A DNA stretch of 64,000 nt from Streptomyces sp. FIT100 (GTDB lineage: Bacteria > Actinomycetota > Actinomycetes > Streptomycetales > Streptomycetaceae). A program made the translations under genes and the position numbers. The notes below the pieces were generated by a model. It was not told the DNA's origin, did no database searches, and worked only from the letters and a program-made list of their open reading frames with translations. Shown here in pieces: positions 16,927 to 25,864 of this stretch (its first letter is position 1; each line of letters opens with the position of its first letter). The stretch spans positions 7,039,526 through 7,103,525 of the forward strand of contig NZ_CP075715.1 of the NCBI RefSeq assembly GCF_024584805.1. The letters run 5' to 3'.

Positions 16927-17558
16927 GCCTGCTCCTCGCGCTTGATGAGTTCGTCGGCGAGGTCCATGTACGCCGACCCCTCCGCCCGGACCCGGCTTCC
17001 GAACGACTGGGCGTACAGTTCGAGCCGGGCGATCTGGGTGTCCAGGACCGTGAATCCCCACTCGGTGAGCGCCTCGCGGGCGTCGGCGTCGGGGCCCGTG
17101 CGGGTGGCGTCGGGACGATTGGTGCGATTGAGGAGGACGGCGCTGCGGGCCCGCTCCGCGCGCAGGGACTGCACGTCGTCCATCTCGGAGCGGATGGGTG
17201 CCATCCGGTCCAGTTCGATGGGGGCGGGGGTCACCGGGACGATCCACTCGCTCGCGTACCTCATGATGCTGCGGGCGATGCGGGGATGGTCCTCCAGCTG
17301 CGGGGCATCGAGCACCACGGCCTGCCGGTCGCCCAGGAAGTCGTTCACACGGCGGTGCACGTCCCCCACGGGCAGGGCGATGACGGGAAACGGGAAGCCG
17401 TTGGCCAGTTCGCTCCAGCGCAACGCCGAGGAGGCGGGGTCGCCGTCGACCATGAGCGGCGAATAACCCGACTCGTGCAGCGCGTGGGCCAGCCACACGG
17501 CGCTGGTCGTCTTGCCGACTCCCGGCTTCAGATTCACAAAGGCACAGCTCAGAGGCAC
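16923..17558 (-). CDS. ParA/MinD-family ATPase
   Basis: Encodes 211 residues from a GTG at 17558 (VPLSCAFVNLKPGVGKTTSA); an in-frame ATG at 17639 would add 27 unlikely residues. The deviant Walker A motif KPGVGKTT and the acidic DGDPASSALRW and VVLDAPQLEDHP segments place it in the ParA superfamily, ATPases that position DNA or protein cargo. The signature Lys is present, but the usual KGG is KPG. It is coupled to a tiny downstream gene. There is no ParB or parS-like array here, so it may be a remnant of an integrated plasmid or a cargo-positioning system. Confidence 0.85.
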   Translation of the reverse strand: MPLSCAFVNLKPGVGKTTSAVWLAHALHESGYSPLMVDGDPASSALRWSELANGFPFPVIALPVGDVHRRVNDFLGDRQAVVLDAPQLEDHPRIARSIMRYASEWIVPVTPAPIELDRMAPIRSEMDDVQSLRAERARSAVLLNRTNRPDATRTGPDADAREALTEWGFTVLDTQIARLELYAQSFGSRVRAEGSAYMDLADELIKREEQA

Positions 17559-17712
17559 GAGAGCCGACCATAACGGGCGTGATCGACTCAGGGGGTCCGG
17601 CGCGAGCGCGGAACCCGGCCGTTCACCCGCACGCAGCACCGGCAGTCGGCGGGACCCGGGAAACCGGCCGAGGGCGGCAGAGGGCGGCCGAGGGCGGCCG
17701 AGGGCCCTGCTG

Positions 17713-20583
17713 TCACATCATCTGACGCCGCACCAGCTCGTGCAGCCGCCCGCCCGTGTCCGCCAGGAGCTGGGCCGGCGGGCCCTCCTCGACCACCCGG
17801 CCGTCGCCCATGACCACGACCCGGTCCGCGTCCATCACCGTCGACAGCCGGTGGGCGATGACGACCCGTGTCGCCCGCAGCGCCCGGGTGCTCTCGGTGA
17901 CGATGCGCTGGGTCGCGTTGTCGAGCGCGCTCGTCGCCTCGTCGAAGAAGAGCACCCGAGGGCGCCGGATCAGGGCCTGGGCGATCATCAGGCGCTGACG
18001 CTGGCCGCCGGAGATCGCGCCCGAGCCGGCGATCATGGTCTGCATGCCCATCGGCATACGGCGGATGTCCTCGGCGAGGCCCGCCATCTCGGCGGCCTCC
18101 CACGCCTCTTCCTGGGTGAAGGGCTCGGTGCCGCAGATGCAGTCCAGGATCGAGCCGGTGAAGGGCTGGGCGTTCTGGAGTACGACACCGCACTGGCGGC
18201 GCACGGCCGCCTGGTCGAGCGCGGCGAGGTCCTGGCCGTCGTAGAGGACGCTGCCCGACGCCGGTTTGTCGAAGCCGATCAGCAGGCGCAGCAGGGTGGA
18301 CTTGCCGCAGCCGCTCGGGCCGACGACCGCGACGAACTCGCCCGGCCGGATGGCGAAGGACACGTCATCGAGGACGAGCGGACCCTCGTCGGAGTACCGG
18401 AAGGACAGCTTCCGGGCTTCGATCGCGCCGGACAGCTCGCCGGGCTGGGTGCTGGCCCCGCGCACCTCCGGGGCCTCGTCCAGCACCGGTTTGATCTGCT
18501 CGAACATCGGCAGCACGGCGGCGGTCGAGACCAGCGCGCCCGTCAGCTGCGTCACCGACGCGAGCATCATGGTGACCGCGGTGTGGAACGTCAGGAACTC
18601 GCCCGCCGTGAGGCTGCCCCGCGCGGGCCCCGCCAGCAGCATGAACATGATGAGCGCGCAGAGCGGCAGGTACACCGCGTCGAGGACCGTCGTCAGATTG
18701 CGGATCCTGCCCGCCCGCCGGTGCAGCTCCCGGCTGCGCGCGAACTGCTTCGCCCACGCCGCGTACGCGAAGCTCTCCGCCGCCGCGACCCGCAGCTTCG
18801 GCAGTCCGCGCAGGGTCTGGAAGGCCTGATTGTTGAGCTTGTTGCCGAGCTCGACCAGGCGCCGCTGCCAGCGCAGCTGCCACAGCCCGAGCCCCAGGAA
18901 CACGCAGCCGATGACGACGAGCATCCCGATCGCCGCGAGGGCGAGCGGCACGCTGTAGGCGAGCAGCAGGACGAGGTTCATCGCCCCGACCGTGGTCGCC
19001 TGCACGATCACCGGACCGACGCCCGACAGCAGCCGGCGGATCGCGCTGATGCCCATCGCCGCGCTCGCCAGCTCGCCCGTGGAGCGCTCGGCGAAGAACT
19101 TCGTCGGCAGCCGCAGCAGCCGGTCCCACACGGCCGGCTGGAGGGTGCTCTCGATCCGGCCCTCCATGCGCAGGATGGTGAGGTTCTGGAGCAGCATGAA
19201 CGCCGCGGAGACGACACCCGCCACCATCACGGCCACCGACACCTGGACGATGAGGCTCGTCTCGGCCTTCGGCACGTACTCGCCGAGCACCTTTCCGGTC
19301 GCGATCGGCACCAGTGCGCCGAGCGTGACCGTCACCAGTCCGGCGATCGCCAGATTGCGCGCGTCGGGGCGTGTGCCGCGCAGGCTGAAGCGCATCAGCC
19401 CCAGGGCCGTCATCGGCCGCTCGGGCAGCGGCCGGTAGAACATCACCGCGCGCGGCTCGAACTCCTCGGCGTTCTCCTCGTCCACGCGGATCCTGCTGCC
19501 GGTGGCGGGGTTGGCCGCGACGTAACCGCCGCGCCGCCACAGCAGGGCGACCGGCGCACCGGACTTGGCCCTCGCGCCGACCAGGGGGCCGCTGTTCTCC
19601 CGCCACCAGGGTCCGTCGAGGCGGACGGCGCGGGTGCGGACACGGGAGACGAGGGCGATCCGCTCCACGGGGCCGACGCGTTCGTTCACCGGCCCGCCCC
19701 GGGGCGGTTCGGCCAGCGTGATCCCGGCCGCCGACGCGACCAGCCGGCACACGGCGTACGCCGCGTCGTCGGTGGCCCCCGACGCCCGGCCGGGCGCCGA
19801 AGCCGACGCCGTCCGGCGCGAGCGGCCCATCGAGGCGATCAGCGCCTGGTCGGCGCCCGCGCGGACCGCCTCGCCCGCCTTGAGGCCGGCCGCCGCCCGG
19901 TCCTCGTGGGCGCGTTCGAGCCGCTCGATCCAGCGGTCGAGCCCCGACAGCAGCCGGTACTGCTGGTTGACCATCTGCTGCCACAGCGAGCCGTCCACGA
20001 GCAGGTCGGCGGCGGCGTCCGCGCTGAACGCCGCGCCGTACTGGACGCTCCCTGGGAAGACGGGCAGCCACAGGATGTCCTGGTCGGTCACCGCCTCCTC
20101 GTCGGTCGTCCGCCCGTCGAGCGGCGCCTCGAACAGCACCCGCTGGCCGCGGCCGACGCCGAGCGCGAAGGCGTGCTCCAGCAGGCTCAGGGTGCCGTCC
20201 TGGCTGTCGTACTGGCTGCGGTACTGCTGCTCGTACGCGTACGGGTCGGCGTACTCCTGGGGCCGGTACAGCTCCCGCAGCGGGATCCGGCGCAGCACGC
20301 ACCCCTGCAACGGCCTGCCCACCAGCGTGTGCTGGGGCCCCTCGACCGGGCCGAGCAGCAGCGTGCCCGTCTCCAGCCGGCCGAGGAAGTGCCAGTGGCC
20401 CTGCTGGGCGGCGTCGACCGCGAAGAGGTCGAGCGCGCCGTCCACGACCAGCCACAGCACCTGGGGCCCTTCCAGGGACAGGCTGCGCAGGCCCGAGCAG
20501 TCGACCGGCGCGCCGAGGCCGCCGAACGCGGCGAGCACCATGTCGTCGGCGTGCGGGGCCTGAGGCTGCTGGACCGGTATCAC
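17713..20583 (-). CDS. NHLP-type peptide-export ABC transporter (permease/ATPase, ABC2)
   Basis: Encodes 956 residues from a GTG at 20583, one base after the stop of the preceding transporter gene. The N-terminal ~300 residues form a soluble region with a cyclic-nucleotide-binding-like barrel (GHWHFLGRLETGTLLLGPVEG), typical of the second ABC protein of NHLP/NHLM bacteriocin export loci. Six membrane helices and an ATPase domain follow, with GPSGCGKSTLL, ISGGQRQRL and VLFFDEATSALD. No C39 protease is present, in contrast to the partner. It probably works with the HlyD adaptor and the C39 transporter to export the peptide encoded at 23835-24062. Confidence 0.9.
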   Translation of the reverse strand: MIPVQQPQAPHADDMVLAAFGGLGAPVDCSGLRSLSLEGPQVLWLVVDGALDLFAVDAAQQGHWHFLGRLETGTLLLGPVEGPQHTLVGRPLQGCVLRRIPLRELYRPQEYADPYAYEQQYRSQYDSQDGTLSLLEHAFALGVGRGQRVLFEAPLDGRTTDEEAVTDQDILWLPVFPGSVQYGAAFSADAAADLLVDGSLWQQMVNQQYRLLSGLDRWIERLERAHEDRAAAGLKAGEAVRAGADQALIASMGRSRRTASASAPGRASGATDDAAYAVCRLVASAAGITLAEPPRGGPVNERVGPVERIALVSRVRTRAVRLDGPWWRENSGPLVGARAKSGAPVALLWRRGGYVAANPATGSRIRVDEENAEEFEPRAVMFYRPLPERPMTALGLMRFSLRGTRPDARNLAIAGLVTVTLGALVPIATGKVLGEYVPKAETSLIVQVSVAVMVAGVVSAAFMLLQNLTILRMEGRIESTLQPAVWDRLLRLPTKFFAERSTGELASAAMGISAIRRLLSGVGPVIVQATTVGAMNLVLLLAYSVPLALAAIGMLVVIGCVFLGLGLWQLRWQRRLVELGNKLNNQAFQTLRGLPKLRVAAAESFAYAAWAKQFARSRELHRRAGRIRNLTTVLDAVYLPLCALIMFMLLAGPARGSLTAGEFLTFHTAVTMMLASVTQLTGALVSTAAVLPMFEQIKPVLDEAPEVRGASTQPGELSGAIEARKLSFRYSDEGPLVLDDVSFAIRPGEFVAVVGPSGCGKSTLLRLLIGFDKPASGSVLYDGQDLAALDQAAVRRQCGVVLQNAQPFTGSILDCICGTEPFTQEEAWEAAEMAGLAEDIRRMPMGMQTMIAGSGAISGGQRQRLMIAQALIRRPRVLFFDEATSALDNATQRIVTESTRALRATRVVIAHRLSTVMDADRVVVMGDGRVVEEGPPAQLLADTGGRLHELVRRQMM

Positions 20584-20584
20584 C

Positions 20585-22843
20585 TCAGTGCTCCTTGACC
20601 AGTTCGGCGTAGGCGCCCCCGTGCGCGACCAGCTCCTCGTGGCGCCCGCGCTCCACCACCGAGCCGTGGTCGAGGACGACGATCTCGTCGCTGTCGCGGA
20701 CCGTCGACAGACGGTGGGCGATCACCACGCACGCGCAGCCGCGCCGCCGCAGGTTGTCGATGATGACCTGCTCGGTCTGCGCGTCGAGCGCGCTCGTCAC
20801 CTCGTCGAGCACGAGCACGCTGGGGCGGCGCACCAGCGCCCGGGCGATCTCCAGGCGCTGGCGCTGCCCGCCGGAGAAGTTGCGGCCGTCCTGTTCCACC
20901 CGGCCGTGGATGCCGCCGGGCCGGCGCGAGACGACCTCGTACAGCGCCGCGTCCCTGAGCGCGTCCACGACGGCCTCGTCCGGGATCGACGGGTCCCACA
21001 GCGCCACGTTGTCCCGCACCGTCCCCTCGAAGAGGAAGACCTCCTGGTCGACGAAGGAGACCGAGGCCGCGAGCGCGCCGCGCGGGATCTCGTCGAGCCG
21101 CCGGCCGTCGATGCGGATCGTCCCCTCCCACGGGCCGTAGAGCCCTGCGATCAGCCGTGAGACGGTCGATTTGCCGCTGCCCGAGCCGCCGACGAGCGCG
21201 ACCTGCTGCCCCGGGCCGACCGACAGCGAGAAGCCGGTGAGCAGCGGCTTGTCGAGGGGGCTGTAGCCGAAGGTGATGTCCTCCAGCGTCACGTGGCCCA
21301 TCAGTCGGCGGGTGCTCGCGGGCGGTTCGCGGCGGGTGTAGAGCGAGTCCGCGGGGAAGTTCTCGACGTCCTTCAGGCGGGCCACGTCGGCGGCGAAGTC
21401 CTGGATCCGGGACGCCATTCCGTTGAGCCGGGTGATGGGGGCGGTGAAACGGGTCACCAGCGCCTGGAAGGCGACGAGCAGACCGATCGAGATATGGCCC
21501 TCCACGGCCCGCATGCCGCCGATCCACAGGATCAGCGCGCTGTTGAGCGTCGCGAGGGTCGGAGCGACGACGGCCAGCGCCGCGCTCGGCACACCGAGCC
21601 GCTGCTGCTCCTCCAGCGTGGTCGCGTGCTGTCCGGCCCAGCGGCGGAAGTAGCCGTTCTCGCCGCCGGTGGCCTTCATCGTCTCGATGAGCTGGATGCC
21701 GGTGTACGACGTGTTCGTCAGCCGGGCGCTGTCGGCGCGCAGCTTCTGCGTACGGGTCGCCCGCAGCCGCACCACCACCCGCATCGCGACCACGTTGAGC
21801 AGCGCGATCAGCACGCCGACCACGGTCAGTTGCGGATCGTACGTCCACAGCAGGAACGCGTAGAGGACGACCACGATCCCGTCCACGCCGAAGGCGGTGA
21901 GGTCGCGGGCGAGGGTCTCGGCGACGGCGTCGTTGGACTGGAGCCGCTGGACCAGGTCGGCCGGGCTGCGCTGGGCGAAGAACGTGACGGGCAGCCGCAG
22001 CAGATGGCGCAGGAAGCGGGCGCTGCTCAGGGTGGACGCGATGACGCGCCCGCGCAGCAGATTGGCCTGTTGCAGCCCCGTCAGCACGGCGGTCAGCGCC
22101 ACCATCGCGGCCATCGACGCGAACAGCACGCCCAGCAGCGAGGTCTGGCGTCCCACCAGGAACATGTCGATGTACGTACGGCTCAGCGCGGGCAGCGCCG
22201 CGCCGACCGCGACCAGCAGCAGGCTGGCGAGGAGTGCGGCGAGCATCGTGCCGGTGGTGCCGCGCAGCCGGGCGGGCACGGAGCGCAGGAAACCGGGCCG
22301 GCGGCCGCCCGTGCGGAAGCCGTCACCCGGCTCGAGGACCAGGACGACACCCGTGAAGCTGGTGTCGAAGTCCTCCATGGACACGAAGCGGCGGCCCTTG
22401 TCCGGGTCGTTGATGTGCACGCCGCGGCGGCCGAAGCGGCGCCCCATGCCGTCGTAGACGACGTAGTGGTTGAACTCCCAGAACAGGATCGCGGGCCCCT
22501 GCACCCCGGCGAGCGCGGCGGGCTCCATCTGCATGCCCTTGGCCTGGAGGCCGTAGCTGCGGGCCGCCTTGAGGATGTTGCTGGCCCGGGAGCCGTCGCG
22601 GGAGACACCGCAGGCGATGCGGAGCTCTTCGAGCGGCACATGGCGGCCGTGGTGGCCGAGGACCATCGCGAGCGTGGCGGCGCCGCACTCGACGGCCTCC
22701 ATCTGGAGGACGGTGGGGGTGCGGACGCTCTTCGGCTTCGGCAGCCGCTCGGGCCCGCGGGACCGGCCCGGCTTCGGCGCGCGGCGGGGGTTGGCGGCGC
22801 GGCGACGGCCGGCCGCCCGGGTGGGGGAGGGGGCGGCGGTCAC
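20585..22843 (-). CDS. C39-peptidase ABC transporter of NHLP type (ABC1)
   Basis: Encodes 752 residues if the GTG at 22843 is used; this overlaps the HlyD stop as GTGA, while a TTG four codons upstream is possible. After an Arg/Pro-rich start, the C39 leader peptidase has Gln47, Cys53 (EAVECGA), His126 (NHYVVYD) and Asp146 (INDPDKG). Six membrane helices and an ATPase (VGGSGSGKST, FSGGQRQRLEIARAL, LDEVTSALD) follow. C39 domains cut precursors after a double glycine while exporting them, which matches the GG site of the peptide gene upstream. Confidence 0.92.
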   Translation of the reverse strand: MTAAPSPTRAAGRRRAANPRRAPKPGRSRGPERLPKPKSVRTPTVLQMEAVECGAATLAMVLGHHGRHVPLEELRIACGVSRDGSRASNILKAARSYGLQAKGMQMEPAALAGVQGPAILFWEFNHYVVYDGMGRRFGRRGVHINDPDKGRRFVSMEDFDTSFTGVVLVLEPGDGFRTGGRRPGFLRSVPARLRGTTGTMLAALLASLLLVAVGAALPALSRTYIDMFLVGRQTSLLGVLFASMAAMVALTAVLTGLQQANLLRGRVIASTLSSARFLRHLLRLPVTFFAQRSPADLVQRLQSNDAVAETLARDLTAFGVDGIVVVLYAFLLWTYDPQLTVVGVLIALLNVVAMRVVVRLRATRTQKLRADSARLTNTSYTGIQLIETMKATGGENGYFRRWAGQHATTLEEQQRLGVPSAALAVVAPTLATLNSALILWIGGMRAVEGHISIGLLVAFQALVTRFTAPITRLNGMASRIQDFAADVARLKDVENFPADSLYTRREPPASTRRLMGHVTLEDITFGYSPLDKPLLTGFSLSVGPGQQVALVGGSGSGKSTVSRLIAGLYGPWEGTIRIDGRRLDEIPRGALAASVSFVDQEVFLFEGTVRDNVALWDPSIPDEAVVDALRDAALYEVVSRRPGGIHGRVEQDGRNFSGGQRQRLEIARALVRRPSVLVLDEVTSALDAQTEQVIIDNLRRRGCACVVIAHRLSTVRDSDEIVVLDHGSVVERGRHEELVAHGGAYAELVKEH

Positions 22844-23739
22844 GGCAGCAGCCAATCGATCGGACGCTGGTCGGCCAGGTGGACGGAGCCGGTGGCCAGG
22901 GTCATGGAGCCGATCGCGAAGGGCGGGCCGTCCTGCGAGGACCAGCGGTAGCCCGACTTCGTACGGGAGGAGCGGTTCAGCTCGACGAGGACGGGCACGG
23001 GCCGGCCCTGCTGCGAGAACTGCTCGGCCAACTGGCCGTCGCCGAGGAAACCGGCGATCTGCTGCGCCGACTGCGAGCTCCGGCCGACGGCCTTCACCGT
23101 GCCCCGCAGCACTCCGTACTGCTGGGCCGGCACGGACTGCACGGCCAGGTCGACGCGGGCGCCCTCGGGAACGGCCGTGCCGTTGCCGGCCGGGAGGTAG
23201 AGCATCGCCATCAGCGGTGCCCCGGCGTCCTCCACCCGCTCCAGGACCGCGACGTTCGCGCCGGTGGTGACGACGGCGCCGATGGTGGCGACGAGGGCAG
23301 TCACCCGGCCCGCGGCGATGGTGCGTACGACGGTGTCGGAATTCTCCTCACCCTTCTCCCCACCGTTCTCCTCGCCGCCGGATCCGCCCTGCTGTGTGTC
23401 GTCCGCGGTTTCGTCCTGCCGCTCACCGCCCGCCGTAGCGGTACGGACCTTCAGGAGGGGCGCTCCCGCGGGGAGCTGCTTGCCCTCTTCGGCGAGCACT
23501 TCGGTCACCTGGCCCGCGACCGGGCTCTGCAGGACATAACTGCCCTGCCCGTGCGTGAGAATGCCCGGAACGCTGACGGTGGACGAAACGGATCCATAGG
23601 CGGACCAGAATGACGCGCCGACCATGACGGCCACGGTGACGGCCAGCACGAGCCAGCCCTGCGGCCGGGCGAAACGCACCGGCAGATCTATTTCTTCGGG
23701 CGATTGCAGCTTGGAAAGTGCCTTCTGGCGGAACTGCAC
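22840..23739 (-). CDS. HlyD-family adaptor of the peptide exporter
   Basis: Encodes 299 residues from a GTG at 23739, chosen because GAGGGA is 8 nt upstream; an upstream in-frame start at 23823 would run through the hairpin. A cytoplasmic N-terminus (QFRQKALSKLQSPEEIDLPV) precedes one membrane helix (WLVLAVTVAVMVGASFW) and a biotinyl-lipoyl-like periplasmic fold (GQVTEVLAEEGKQLPAGAPLL). The insertion between the lipoyl halves is acidic and low in complexity (about residues 115-150). HlyD proteins of NHLP loci bridge the two ABC proteins. Confidence 0.88.
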   Translation of the reverse strand: MQFRQKALSKLQSPEEIDLPVRFARPQGWLVLAVTVAVMVGASFWSAYGSVSSTVSVPGILTHGQGSYVLQSPVAGQVTEVLAEEGKQLPAGAPLLKVRTATAGGERQDETADDTQQGGSGGEENGGEKGEENSDTVVRTIAAGRVTALVATIGAVVTTGANVAVLERVEDAGAPLMAMLYLPAGNGTAVPEGARVDLAVQSVPAQQYGVLRGTVKAVGRSSQSAQQIAGFLGDGQLAEQFSQQGRPVPVLVELNRSSRTKSGYRWSSQDGPPFAIGSMTLATGSVHLADQRPIDWLLP

Positions 23740-23790
23740 GAAACTCTTCCCTCGCCTGCAAATGTCCGGGTCAGGGTACGATGACGCGAT

Positions 23791-23821
23791 GAGCCCCGGA
23801 ACCTTGACCGTTCCGGGGCTC
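23791..23821 (-). terminator. hairpin between peptide gene and exporter genes
   Basis: A 12-bp perfect inverted repeat (GAGCCCCGGAAC / GTTCCGGGGCTC) with a 7-nt loop lies 13 nt after the peptide gene stop and 51 nt before the HlyD start, on the same strand. It could end or attenuate transcription, giving more peptide mRNA than exporter mRNA, or protect the peptide mRNA end. Confidence 0.75.
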
Positions 23822-23834
23822 ACGCATGCGGGTC

Positions 23835-24062
23835 TCAGAGACCGGCGACCAGGCCCGTGACGGCGCCGGTGTTGAGGCCGGTGGCGCCCTCAACGGCGCT
23901 GACGGCCGTGCCGACCACGCCGGAGACCGGGGCGACGGACTCGAGGGTGGAGGTCGCGTTGCCGACCACACCGTTTACGACGGAGCTGTGCAGACCGCCG
24001 GAGACGTTGTCGAGGTCGGCGTCGGAGATCTCAGCGGTCTCGACCTGGGGGGTGAAGTTCAT
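23835..24062 (-). CDS. double-glycine leader peptide precursor (putative bacteriocin/RiPP)
   Basis: Encodes 75 residues, with GAAGGG 8 nt before the ATG. Residues 1-23 (MNFTPQVETAEISDADLDNV then SGG) form an acidic helical leader ending in Ser-Gly-Gly, the cleavage site for C39 peptidases and much like type-A2 lantipeptide or NHLP leaders. The 52-residue core has 12 Val and 9 Gly, many Ala, Ser and Thr, two Glu and one His. It has no Cys, Lys, Arg, Asp or aromatic residue, so thioether rings are excluded and the peptide is slightly acidic. GxxxG-like spacing suggests paired membrane helices. It heads the exporter operon. A modification enzyme is not visible nearby. Confidence 0.85.
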   Translation of the reverse strand: MNFTPQVETAEISDADLDNVSGGLHSSVVNGVVGNATSTLESVAPVSGVVGTAVSAVEGATGLNTGAVTGLVAGL

Positions 24063-24661
24063 GAGAGCTTCCCTTCGTGTGGATATTTCTCAAAGGCCGC
24101 GGCCGATCCCGCCGGATAACGATCCGGCCGCGTCGGCGGTCGTGCCCTCGGCGCCCGGTGAACCGGACCCCTTCGGTGCAACTCCCGCAGTGCGCAGGAT
24201 CAAAGCACGCCGACGCGTCGCACAGCCAATCGGGCGACTCCCCGTCAGGGGTATTGCGGTCACGGAATTCGCGTTCGCGTGCAGGCGCGTCCACGCGTCG
24301 GGACCGACTCCTTCACAAGCTTCACCGCCCCGATTCCGTCCGGTGGGAATGGTCGTTCGGCATCGAATCGGACACTCCGGTTTCAATGCCCAGCATGCGG
24401 CGGCGGCCGGCACGGAGAGGTGAGCGAGGCTCAGCTCCTGTGCATCGGTTGAGTGTTCGGTGTGCAGGTTTACGGAAGATGTGGAAGCCGACCCTCCAGT
24501 AGCGTGCCTCGGCCCTCGGTCACCCCGGCCGGGGCGCCCGGTTGGCCGCGCGCCCGGCGCGCCTCGGCCCCCGGCGGGCACGGGCCTGTGAAGGATCGGT
24601 CGGACACCGCCACGGCCCGACGTCCCCGTACCGCACCGCCGCCCCGCGCTGAGGACCGCCC
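24063..24661. other. divergent control region, peptide gene and hydrolase gene
   Basis: About 600 bp with no gene I can support. It must hold the promoter of the leftward peptide gene and of the rightward hydrolase. A small perfect hairpin (GCCGGAT / ATCCGGC, 24111-24128) lies about 50 bp before the peptide start and may be an operator or leader structure. A Cys-rich leftward frame (24031-24294) overlaps the peptide start and is not accepted. Confidence 0.5.
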
Positions 24662-25864
24662 ATGCAGCTGCACCTGTTCGACGACCCGCTGTTCCAGATG
24701 CACACCGAGCGGGCGCTGGCGCTGATCGGACGCGGCGCCGCCGAGTACGGCGAATGCGCGGCGACCGCCGCCCACATCGCGGACGGCGACCGCGACGCCT
24801 GGCACCGCGCCTGGACGGCCACCGCCGCCCGGGTCGCCGCGGCGGCCGAGGCGAGCGCCGCACACGGCCACCGGGTCAGCGCCGCGGACGGGTTCTGGCG
24901 CGCGACGACCTACTACCGCATCTCCTACCAGCCGCTCTTCGGCGCCCCTGTGGACCCGCGGCTCGCCGAGACCTTCAAACGCGAGCGCGCCTGCTTCGCC
25001 CGCCATGCCGCCCTCGCGGAGCGGCCCGTGGAGCTGGTCGAGATCCCCTTCGAGGGCACGAGCCTGCCCGGCTGCCTGTGCCTCCCGGACGGCGACCGCA
25101 CCCTCGCCCGGCCCACCGTGGTCGCCGTCAACGGCTACGACTCCAACCTCCACGAGATGTACGGGGCGCACGCCCTGCCCGCCGTCCGCCGCGGCTACGC
25201 CTGCCTGCTCGTCGACGGCCCCGGCCAGGGCAGGGCGCTGATCGAGCAGGGACTGCACCTGCGCCCCGACTGGGAGACCGTGCTGCGCCCGGTCATCGAC
25301 TACGCCACCGCCCGGCCGGAGGTCGACGCCTCCCGCATCGCCGTGACGGGCTGGAGCCTCGGCGGCTATCTCGCCCCGCGCGGAGTCTCCGGCGACGACC
25401 GGGTGGCGGCGCTGGTGGCGGACCCCGGCCAGTTCGACCTCGTCGACGTGATGCGCCTCCCGCCGGAGCTCGCGGGCGGGCTGTCCGACGCCGACCCCGA
25501 GGCGCTCGACGCCGTCCTCGCCCCGCTCACCGAGGACCCAGTCACGCACTGGCGCCTGGTCCAGCGCGGCCTGTGGGCGCACGGACTGGACTCGCTGGGC
25601 GAGTACCTCGTCGCCATGGACCGCTTCCGGCTGTCCGGCGTCGCCGGGCGCATCACCTGCCCCACGCTCGTCGTCGCGAACGACGAGGACCCGCTGGCCG
25701 CGCAGGCACAACGGCTCCACGACGCGCTGGGCGGCCCGAAGACCCTCGTGCGCTTCGGCGGCGACGACGGGGCCGGGGGCCACTGCGAGGCATGGAACCG
25801 TTCGCTCCTCGACCAGCGGGTCTTCGACTGGCTCGACACCACCCTCCCGGGAGACACCGTATGA
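24662..25864 (+). CDS. alpha/beta hydrolase (dienelactone-hydrolase-like)
   Basis: Encodes 400 residues. The N-terminal ~120 residues are helical, as in the hydrolase subgroup related to 2,6-dihydroxypseudooxynicotine hydrolase and FrsA. The catalytic part has the nucleophile elbow GWSLGG, an oxyanion-type NGYDSN segment, a likely acid in VVANDEDPLA, and a late His in the GGHCEAW stretch. It may cleave C-C or ester bonds of small molecules. It is coupled by ATGA to an NTF2-like gene, which suggests both act on the same metabolite. Confidence 0.85.
   Translation: MQLHLFDDPLFQMHTERALALIGRGAAEYGECAATAAHIADGDRDAWHRAWTATAARVAAAAEASAAHGHRVSAADGFWRATTYYRISYQPLFGAPVDPRLAETFKRERACFARHAALAERPVELVEIPFEGTSLPGCLCLPDGDRTLARPTVVAVNGYDSNLHEMYGAHALPAVRRGYACLLVDGPGQGRALIEQGLHLRPDWETVLRPVIDYATARPEVDASRIAVTGWSLGGYLAPRGVSGDDRVAALVADPGQFDLVDVMRLPPELAGGLSDADPEALDAVLAPLTEDPVTHWRLVQRGLWAHGLDSLGEYLVAMDRFRLSGVAGRITCPTLVVANDEDPLAAQAQRLHDALGGPKTLVRFGGDDGAGGHCEAWNRSLLDQRVFDWLDTTLPGDTV

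Noticed and set aside
17640..17712. GAGGGCGGCC-type short repeats before the ParA-like gene
   Set aside because: A few short units only; does not look like parS or iterons.
24031..24294. Cys-rich leftward frame upstream of the peptide gene
   Set aside because: It overlaps the precursor start, has no ribosome binding site that I can see, and its latter half is simple basic sequence; more likely promoter region.
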